Shown here one piece after another: positions 58,500-64,000 of a stretch of DNA of 64,000 bases (its first letter is position 1; every line of letters starts with the position of its first letter). The notes below the pieces were generated by a model. That model made no database searches. It saw nothing but the letters and a program-made list of their open reading frames with translations, and was not told the DNA's origin. This stretch comes from Streptomyces bottropensis ATCC 25435. Its GTDB lineage: Bacteria; Actinomycetota; Actinomycetes; Streptomycetales; Streptomycetaceae. The translations under genes and the position numbers were made by a program. The DNA lies in NCBI RefSeq assembly GCF_000383595.1, contig NZ_KB911581.1, positions 7,213,519-7,277,518 on the forward strand, given 5' to 3'.

Positions 58500-58545
58500 A
58501 GGGCCCTGTCCTTCAGGGGCGCGGGGAACTGCGCGATCAACCCCC
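58500..58545 (-). terminator. inverted copy of the repeated intergenic element after the SulP gene
   Basis: The minus strand reads GCGCAGTTCCCCGCGCCCCTG (58518-58538 region) followed by a GC-rich hairpin (AAGGACAGGGCCCTG). It begins about 30 bases after the SulP stop and probably ends the carbonic anhydrase-SulP transcript. Confidence 0.55.
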
Positions 58546-58575
58546 ACCGGGCCGCGGCCGCCGACGAGCCGTAGG

Positions 58576-60429
58576 TCAGTCCACCCAGTCGCGCCCCCGG
58601 CGCAGCAGCGGCGGCGGGGCGCCCGGGGCGTCCGGCACGGGGCGGGTGTCGAGGTAGAACCACTCCGCGTCGGGGCCGGGGCCGGGGGGCAGCGGTCCGG
58701 TGCCGCCCACCGCCGCCGTCCCGACCGTCGCGTAGTCCCACACCGGCGTCCGCGTCGGCGTCGACACCGGGTCCGGCGCCGGCGTGGCCTCCGGCTCCTC
58801 CTTCGCCCCCGGCGGCCTCGTGAGGTCGGGCATCAGCAGCTCCACCCGCACCCCCGCCCCCCGCTGCTGCGCCACGAACTCCTCGACCTGGCTGCGGCAC
58901 GCATGGTCGAGGTGGGTGACCCCGAGCAGGTCGAGCCGGATGCGGGGCTTGCCGGAGGCCGCCGCGCCCTCCAGCGCGTCGATCAGCTTGGGCAGCCGCA
59001 GGAACGTCGCGTTGCCCGCCATCACCACCTTCGCCGTGTCGTCCTCGATGTGCTGGCGGACGACGGTCTGCGACATGCGCAGCGCGGCCAGCACCACACC
59101 CGCCGCCAGTCCGAACAGCACCCCTTCGAGCAGCGCGGTCACCGTGATGACCAGCGTCGTCAGCGTCATCACCGCGAACTCGCCCCGGTCCTGGCGCCAC
59201 ATCTTCGGGAACTCGTCCGGCGCGAACAGCTTCCACCCGCTGTGCACGAGGACACCCGCGAGCACCGAGATCGGGATCAGTGCCAGCACCTGCGGCAGCA
59301 GCAGGGCGAAGGCGAGCAGCCACAGGCCGTGCAGGGTCCGGGAGAGGCGGGTCCTGGCGCCGGCCTGGACGTTCGCCGAGCTGCGCGCGACGACCGCCGT
59401 GATGGGCAGCGCGCCGAGCAGACCGGAGATCGTGTTGCCCGCGCCCTGCGCGATCAGCTCGGTGTTGTAACGGGTGCGCGGGCCGTTGTGCATCCGGTCC
59501 ACGGCGGCGGCGGTGAACAGGCTCTCCGCCGACGCGATCACGGTGAACGTGAGGATCGCCGTGATGATCCCGGCATCGGCCAGCCCGGACAGCTGCTCCG
59601 CCCCGGGCACGTCCACGGACGCCGGCAGATTGCCGACCTGGAGCGTCTTGACCTCGATGCCCGGCAGGGAGGCGACCGCGATCCCGATCCCTACGGCCAC
59701 AAGTGCGGCCGGCACCTTCCGGAGGGGCCCGGGGACCTGCTTCCACAGGAAGCTCAGCACGATCGTGACGACTCCGAGCCCGAAGGCGATCAGCGCCTGC
59801 GGGTCGGTGACGGTGTCCGCGATCAGCCCGGGGACGCCCGCCATGTTCTCCAGGGGGGTGCCCGGCGCCTTGGAGTCCGACATCGGGTACAGCTGGCTGA
59901 AGATCAGCGGCAGACCGATGCCGGCGAGCATGCCCTGGACGACGGCGAGGGAGATCGCCTGGAACATCCGGCCCAGTTTCACCAGGCCCAGCACGATCTG
60001 GAGGAGGCCGGAGAAGAGGACGATCACGCCGAGCATCGCGACGCCGAACTCCATGACCGTCTCCGCGACGAGTGCCGCGAGCCCGGCCGCCGGCCCGCTG
60101 ACCTGGAGCGTGCTGCCCCGCGCCGCGCCGACCACCAGACCGCCGATCACCCCGGAGATGATGCCCAGCTCGGCCGGCACACCGGAGGCCACGGCCACGC
60201 CGATACAGAGCGGCAGCGCCACGAGGAAGACGACGAGGGACGCGGTGATCTCCGTAGCGAAGTCGACCCGGCCGCCGGGGGCCATGGCGCGCAGGGCCGC
60301 GGCGGGGCGGGCGGCCGTGGCGCGGGGGCGCCGGGAGCCGTTCGGTTCCTGCGAGGCGTCCGCGGACTCCGGGGCACCGGCCGCGGTCCGGGTGCCCGCC
60401 CCATGGCGTCGGCCGTGCGCGCCACTCAT
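58576..60429 (-). CDS. SulP-family anion transporter with STAS domain
   Basis: A 617-residue SulP permease. About 10-12 membrane helices (from FATEITASLVVFLVALPLCI) are followed by a C-terminal STAS domain at about 445-545 (MAGNATFLRLPKLIDALEG, IRLDLLGVTHLDHACRSQVE). The N-terminal 45 residues are disordered. Coupling to carbonic anhydrase (ATGA overlap) strongly suggests that it takes up bicarbonate, as in known SulP-CA pairs and fusions; sulfate is the alternative. The Pro-rich C-terminal tail (PDPVSTPTRTPV…) is unusual. Confidence 0.9.
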   Translation of the reverse strand: MSGAHGRRHGAGTRTAAGAPESADASQEPNGSRRPRATAARPAAALRAMAPGGRVDFATEITASLVVFLVALPLCIGVAVASGVPAELGIISGVIGGLVVGAARGSTLQVSGPAAGLAALVAETVMEFGVAMLGVIVLFSGLLQIVLGLVKLGRMFQAISLAVVQGMLAGIGLPLIFSQLYPMSDSKAPGTPLENMAGVPGLIADTVTDPQALIAFGLGVVTIVLSFLWKQVPGPLRKVPAALVAVGIGIAVASLPGIEVKTLQVGNLPASVDVPGAEQLSGLADAGIITAILTFTVIASAESLFTAAAVDRMHNGPRTRYNTELIAQGAGNTISGLLGALPITAVVARSSANVQAGARTRLSRTLHGLWLLAFALLLPQVLALIPISVLAGVLVHSGWKLFAPDEFPKMWRQDRGEFAVMTLTTLVITVTALLEGVLFGLAAGVVLAALRMSQTVVRQHIEDDTAKVVMAGNATFLRLPKLIDALEGAAASGKPRIRLDLLGVTHLDHACRSQVEEFVAQQRGAGVRVELLMPDLTRPPGAKEEPEATPAPDPVSTPTRTPVWDYATVGTAAVGGTGPLPPGPGPDAEWFYLDTRPVPDAPGAPPPLLRRGRDWVD

Positions 60430-61118
60430 GAGTCGTGCACCTGGAAGTCGCCGTCGGCGTCCAGTTCGTGGATCTTTCCGGTGTCGATCTCGTAGTACCA
60501 GCCGTGCAACCGGAGCCGCCCGGCGTCGAGTTGCCGCCGCGCGCCCGGATAGTCGCGCAGCACGGCGAGCTGGTTGCGGATGTTGAGCTGGACGACCTCG
60601 CGCAGGGCGGGGTCCTCGGACGACGAGGTGGTGCCCGGGGTGCTGTCGCCGCCGGGTTCGGCGCCCTGTCCGCCGCCGCGTTCACCGCCGCCCTGTTCGC
60701 CGCTGTGCTCACCGAGTACGGGTTCGAGCGCGGGACGGGCGTAGTCGAGCCAGGCGTCCACCCTGGGCAGGCCGGACAGGTCGGCGCCGTACGTCAGCGC
60801 GCCCATCGCGCCGCAGTGGGAATGGCCACACACCACGATGTCCTGAACACCGAGCACCTCCAGCGCGTACTCGATGGTGGCGGCCTCACCGGAGGCGGTC
60901 CCGTACGCGTCGTGCGGCGGCACGATGTTGCCCGCATTTCGCAGTTCGAATATCTCACCGGGCCGCGCCCCGGTGATCAGGGCGGGAATCACCCGCGAGT
61001 CCGAGCAGGTAATGAACAGCGCCTCGGGAAATTGCCCGACGGCGAGTTTCCGGTATTCGTCGCTCTCGAAGTCGACCCGTCGCTTGAACGACCGGGCACG
61101 ATCCAGCAGCGCCTTCAT
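60426..61118 (-). CDS. beta-class carbonic anhydrase
   Basis: A 230-residue beta-carbonic anhydrase. Zinc ligands and the catalytic dyad are visible: FITCSDSRVIP (Cys, Asp-Arg) and VCGHSHCGAM (His, Cys). It interconverts CO2 and bicarbonate in the cytoplasm. A low-complexity insert GEHSGEQGGGERGGGQG (about residues 138-165) sits between the core and the C-terminal helices. AGGGAGG precedes ATG 61118. The stop overlaps the SulP start, so transporter and enzyme act together. Confidence 0.93.
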   Translation of the reverse strand: MKALLDRARSFKRRVDFESDEYRKLAVGQFPEALFITCSDSRVIPALITGARPGEIFELRNAGNIVPPHDAYGTASGEAATIEYALEVLGVQDIVVCGHSHCGAMGALTYGADLSGLPRVDAWLDYARPALEPVLGEHSGEQGGGERGGGQGAEPGGDSTPGTTSSSEDPALREVVQLNIRNQLAVLRDYPGARRQLDAGRLRLHGWYYEIDTGKIHELDADGDFQVHDS

Positions 61119-61347
61119 CCTGCCTCCCTGAAGCGGTTCCTACCAGCTCTTACGACCGTAGGGCGGCGATGACCAGAGGAAGGTTAAGCGAACACTAAAG
61201 CGGTGCCAGGTTTTCCACAGATTTCAGCCACACACCCCTTCGCCGCAGGTCGGGCCGCCGAATACAAGCGGTTTCTGAGGGTCATTTCACAATGCTTCGG
61301 ATTCCCCACGCGTTCTTGTCCGCTCTCTTGTAGCGTGGCGCCCCACA

Positions 61348-61361
61348 GCACGGGTCCCGTG
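61348..61361 (+). promoter_or_regulatory. leader hairpin before the response-regulator gene
   Basis: CACGGG and CCCGTG flank a single T, forming a compact stem about 32 bases before the start codon, ahead of the GGAGAG ribosome binding site. It may affect translation or be part of a regulator site. Confidence 0.3.
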
Positions 61362-61392
61362 TTGTCCCGACTTTCTGGAGAGACAGGCGGCC

Positions 61393-62823
61393 ATGGGCGT
61401 ACGAGTGCTGCTCATCGAGGACGACGAGACGATCGCCGAGCCGCTCGCCGACGGGCTGCGGCACTTCGGCCTGACGGTCCACCACGTGGCCACCGGCGCG
61501 GACGGGTTGAGAGGTCCGCACGGCGATGTCGTCCTGCTGGATCTCGGTCTGCCCGACATGGACGGCATCGACGTCTGCCGCGGCATCCGCCGGGTCTCCG
61601 ACGTCCCCCTCATCATCCTCAGCGCGCGGGGCGAGGAGGCCGACCGCGTCCTGGGCCTGGAGCTGGGCGCCGACGACTACCTGGCGAAACCATTCAGCAT
61701 CCGCGAACTGGTCGCCCGTATACGGGCGGTGTCACGCCGCCACCAGCGGCCGACGAACGGGTCCGCAGCCGACGTGGTCGCCGGGGTCGTGGTGGCCGAG
61801 GCGGGGCCGGGGAGTGTCGGTCTCGGGGGTGAGAACGACTTCACGGCCACGAGCGCCTTCGAGGTGGGGGACGGCCTCGGGGGCGAAGGCGAGGGCGGGG
61901 GCGCGGGCGCGGGCGCGGGCAGCTTCGGATCCGATGAGTCGGGTGGTCTCGCCGTCGGGGACGTGGGCGGCGGGGGCACGGGCCGCCGTAGGGCCGGTTT
62001 CGGTGTGGGGGCGCGGGGGCCGGAGTACGACTGGTCCGCCGCGCACGAGGCACCGGCATACGAGGCACCGGCATACGAGGCATCGGCATACGAGACGCCG
62101 GCGCACGAGGCACCGGCGTACGAGACACCCGCGCACGAAGCGCCGCCCACCGCCGTCGACCCGGTCTTCGGTGACCCGGTCTTCGGTGACCCGGCGTTCG
62201 ACATCACCCCCGCGCAGGGCACACCCCCGCAACGGTCGCCGAGGTACGGAAGCCCGGCGTACGGCAACCCCGCCTACGAACCCTCCTCCTACGAACCCCC
62301 TGCCTACGCCCCCTCCGTCCCCCCGCCCCCCGCCTACGAGCCCCCCATGTACGAACAGGCCCCGCCCGGGCCGCGTCCCCCCGCCCCCGGGCCGACCGCC
62401 GGTGACGACGGCTCGGCTCCGCCGCCGCCCGGTCCGTTGGTCGTGGACCGGCGGACCCGGCAGGTGTGGGTGGGCGAGGTGCCCGTCGCGCTGACGCCGA
62501 AGGAGTTCGAACTGCTGGCGCTGCTCACCGAGGACCCCGGCGCCGTGTACTCCCGGCAGCAGATCCTCAACCGCGTCTGGGACGACCACTACCAGGGCCC
62601 GACCAAGACGCTGGACGTCCATGTCGCCACCCTGCGCCGCAAGTTGGGCGACCCGGCATGGATCCAGACCCTGCGCGGCGTCGGCTTCCGACTGGCCGTG
62701 CGCTCCCCCGGGCAGGCGCCGGGGCAGGGCCTGCCCCAGAGTCCCGGGCCGGGGCACGGCCGTGGCCGGGGCGCGGGCTCCGGGAGGCATCGCACCCCCG
62801 GCGCCAGGGCGTCGGCGTCATGA
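61393..62823 (+). CDS. OmpR-type response regulator with a very long repeat-rich linker
   Basis: A 476-residue regulator, about twice the family norm. The receiver (1-115) has acidic D10/D11, phospho-acceptor D50 (VVLLDLGLPDMDG) and K99 (YLAKPF). The winged helix (about 347-450) has VALTPKEFELLALLTEDPG, YSRQQILNRVWDDHY and KTLDVHVATLRRKLGDP. Between them lies a linker of about 230 residues, Gly-rich and then made of EAPAY/ETPAH pentapeptides and Pro-Tyr-rich segments. It is the partner of the kinase that follows (ATGA overlap). Phosphorylation should control its DNA binding; the linker may alter dimer spacing. Confidence 0.9.
   Translation: MGVRVLLIEDDETIAEPLADGLRHFGLTVHHVATGADGLRGPHGDVVLLDLGLPDMDGIDVCRGIRRVSDVPLIILSARGEEADRVLGLELGADDYLAKPFSIRELVARIRAVSRRHQRPTNGSAADVVAGVVVAEAGPGSVGLGGENDFTATSAFEVGDGLGGEGEGGGAGAGAGSFGSDESGGLAVGDVGGGGTGRRRAGFGVGARGPEYDWSAAHEAPAYEAPAYEASAYETPAHEAPAYETPAHEAPPTAVDPVFGDPVFGDPAFDITPAQGTPPQRSPRYGSPAYGNPAYEPSSYEPPAYAPSVPPPPAYEPPMYEQAPPGPRPPAPGPTAGDDGSAPPPPGPLVVDRRTRQVWVGEVPVALTPKEFELLALLTEDPGAVYSRQQILNRVWDDHYQGPTKTLDVHVATLRRKLGDPAWIQTLRGVGFRLAVRSPGQAPGQGLPQSPGPGHGRGRGAGSGRHRTPGARASAS
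62038..62150 (+). repeat. 15-base repeats in the response-regulator linker
   Basis: Seven or eight copies of a 15-base unit (gaggcaccggcatac type) encode EAPAY, EASAY, ETPAH and EAPPT. Adjacent copies are nearly identical, showing recent tandem expansion. The run keeps the reading frame. Confidence 0.85.
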
Positions 62824-64000
62824 CCCGACGCCTGCTGCTGAGCTATCTCAGCCTCGCCGCCCTGGTCCTGCTCGGCCTGGAGATCCCGCTGGGCTTCGTC
62901 TACTCGCGGGCCGAACGCGAGCGGATCGTCAACTCGGCCAACGACGAGGCCGAGTCGGTGGCCGCGTACGCGGCGCTCTCCCTAGCCGCCGGCCGGCAGG
63001 ACGAACTCGTCGAGCGGGCCAGGCACTGCGCCGAGCGCATCGGCGGGAAGGTCGTCATCGTCGACGCGGGCGGGAGGCTGCTGGCGTCCTCCCACTCCCT
63101 GTCCGACGACGAGGAGGACACCCTCCCCTCCCAGCCCGAGATCTCCGCCGCGCTCCGCGGCCGGGCCACGACGGACGTCCGTACGACGACGACCGGCGGC
63201 GTCCACTACCTGTCGGTGGCGGCTCCGGTCGGCCACACGACGCCGAGCGCGCCCCCGAACGCGACCACGGCCACGGCCGCCGCCACGACCACCACCACGG
63301 CCATGACCGCCGCGCCGGCCCAGGGCGCCGTACGCGTCACCCTCCCGACGACCATGGTGCACGCCCGGGTGTTCGCGGTCTGGCTGCTCCTGGTGCTGGC
63401 CGGGCTCGCGGTGCTCACCGGGGTCGCCGCGGTGGCGTTCGCGTTCGCGCGCTGGACCGGGCGCCCCATCCGGCAGTTGGAGGAGGCCACGCACCGGCTG
63501 GCCGAGGGCGGTGCGGCCACGAGTGTGGTGGTCACCTCGGGCCCGCCGGAGGTGCGCAGCCTCGCGGCGGCCTTCAACACGACCGCGGCCCGCCTCGAAC
63601 ACCTGCTGGCCTCCCAGCGGGCCTTCGCCGGCGAGGCGTCGCACCAGCTGAAGACCCCGCTGGCGGCGCTGCGGCTGCGGCTGGAGAACCTGGAACCGGA
63701 CATCGCCCGGCGCGCCCGGCCCAGCCTCGACGCCGCCGTCACGGAGACGGACCGGCTGGCCCGGATGGTCGAGGGTCTGCTGGCGATGGCCCGGCTGGAG
63801 GAGGCGGCGGCCGTCCCGGCCCGGGTCGACCTGGGCGCGGTCTGCGCGGAACGGCACCGCACGTGGGGGCCGTTGTTCGAACGCGGCGGGGTCTCACTGG
63901 TCCTGTTCGCCGGGGTGGTCGGCCCGGTGACGGCCGTCCCCGGAGCCGTGGAGCAGATCCTCGACAACCTCCTCTCCAACGCCCTGCGCGCCTCCCCCGC
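62820..64000 (+). CDS. sensor histidine kinase (cut by right window edge)
   Basis: Reading from ATG 62820, which overlaps the response-regulator stop (ATGA), gives 393 codons to the window edge. The first membrane helix is LLLSYLSLAALVLLGLEIPL, followed by an extracytoplasmic sensor of about 150 residues with a Thr/Ala-rich insert (TATAAATTTTTAMTAA), a second helix (VFAVWLLLVLAGLAVLTGVA), a HAMP domain (RPIRQLEEATHRLAEG), the phosphorylated H275 in GEASHQLKTPLAALR, and the start of the ATPase domain with the N-box EQILDNLLSNALRAS. The signal is unknown. The G boxes lie beyond the window. Confidence 0.92.
   Translation, partial: MTRRLLLSYLSLAALVLLGLEIPLGFVYSRAERERIVNSANDEAESVAAYAALSLAAGRQDELVERARHCAERIGGKVVIVDAGGRLLASSHSLSDDEEDTLPSQPEISAALRGRATTDVRTTTTGGVHYLSVAAPVGHTTPSAPPNATTATAAATTTTTAMTAAPAQGAVRVTLPTTMVHARVFAVWLLLVLAGLAVLTGVAAVAFAFARWTGRPIRQLEEATHRLAEGGAATSVVVTSGPPEVRSLAAAFNTTAARLEHLLASQRAFAGEASHQLKTPLAALRLRLENLEPDIARRARPSLDAAVTETDRLARMVEGLLAMARLEEAAAVPARVDLGAVCAERHRTWGPLFERGGVSLVLFAGVVGPVTAVPGAVEQILDNLLSNALRASP

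Noticed and set aside
1..64000. Antibiotic or other specialised-metabolite gene cluster
   Set aside because: No polyketide synthase, NRPS, terpene cyclase, lanthipeptide or siderophore synthase motifs were found; the SnoaL-like and MDR genes alone are not enough.

Overview
The window is high-GC actinobacterial DNA, almost certainly Streptomyces. GC-rich third codon positions, many GTG starts, 4-nt ATGA/GTGA overlaps, an HrdA-type sigma factor, an SsgA-like protein, a sortase pair and a Tat-exported glycoside hydrolase all point there. From memory, the order sigma factor - dnaG - dgt - sirohydrochlorin chelatase - nasA - FMN reductase - nirBD resembles the S. coelicolor hrdA to nirBD segment. 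The right two thirds therefore look like conserved core and the left part like accessory DNA.

Layout. 1-749 is the N-terminal part of an MMPL exporter running off the left edge. 750-9420 is a decay zone: remnants of a tyrosine integrase, a cyclophilin-like protein, a second YjbR protein, a SnoaL-like protein, an F420-dependent reductase and a LuxR-type ATPase regulator lie among intact genes (vapBC, YjbR, an AraC regulator, a glyoxalase-fold protein, a SnoaL-like protein, an MDR oxidoreductase, a carboxylesterase). 9424-22635 is a predicted fructan-use locus: a secreted multidomain GH32 enzyme, an intracellular GH32 enzyme, a complete peptide-class (Opp/Dpp-like) ABC importer, a LacI regulator and a divergent PfkB sugar kinase. 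22560-24050 holds a MerR remnant with its promoter, then a CAU-anticodon tRNA and two tRNA-Asn genes with terminators.

24049-38023 carries a YtxH-like protein, an FGGY kinase, a heterodimeric ABC exporter, sigma factor HrdA, primase DnaG, a ferredoxin-reductase-like flavoprotein, dGTPase, sirohydrochlorin chelatase and a DUF218 protein. 38032-57258 carries nitrate assimilation in two blocks, nasA and an oxidoreductase-nirB-nirD operon, each with a GlnR-box-like array upstream. Between them lie an alpha-galactosidase, a DUF318/TIGR03943 permease pair, an SsgA-like protein, an ECF sigma factor fused to a membrane anchor with a long repeat tail, an FMN reductase behind a SoxR-like site, a sortase pair and a TSUP permease. 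57279-64000 holds a short-chain dehydrogenase, a SulP-carbonic anhydrase operon, and a two-component system whose response regulator has a very long repeat-rich linker and whose kinase is cut by the right edge.

The genes combine into three readable programmes: fructan breakdown and uptake (9-22 kb), nitrate to ammonium (nasA, siroheme chelatase, nirBD), and envelope sensing or export (ECF fusion, sortase, two-component system, ABC exporter). A recurring feature is low-complexity repeat expansion inside coding sequences. The best candidates for something little described are the sigma-anchor-repeat fusion, the long-linker response regulator, and the peptide-class importer used for fructans.
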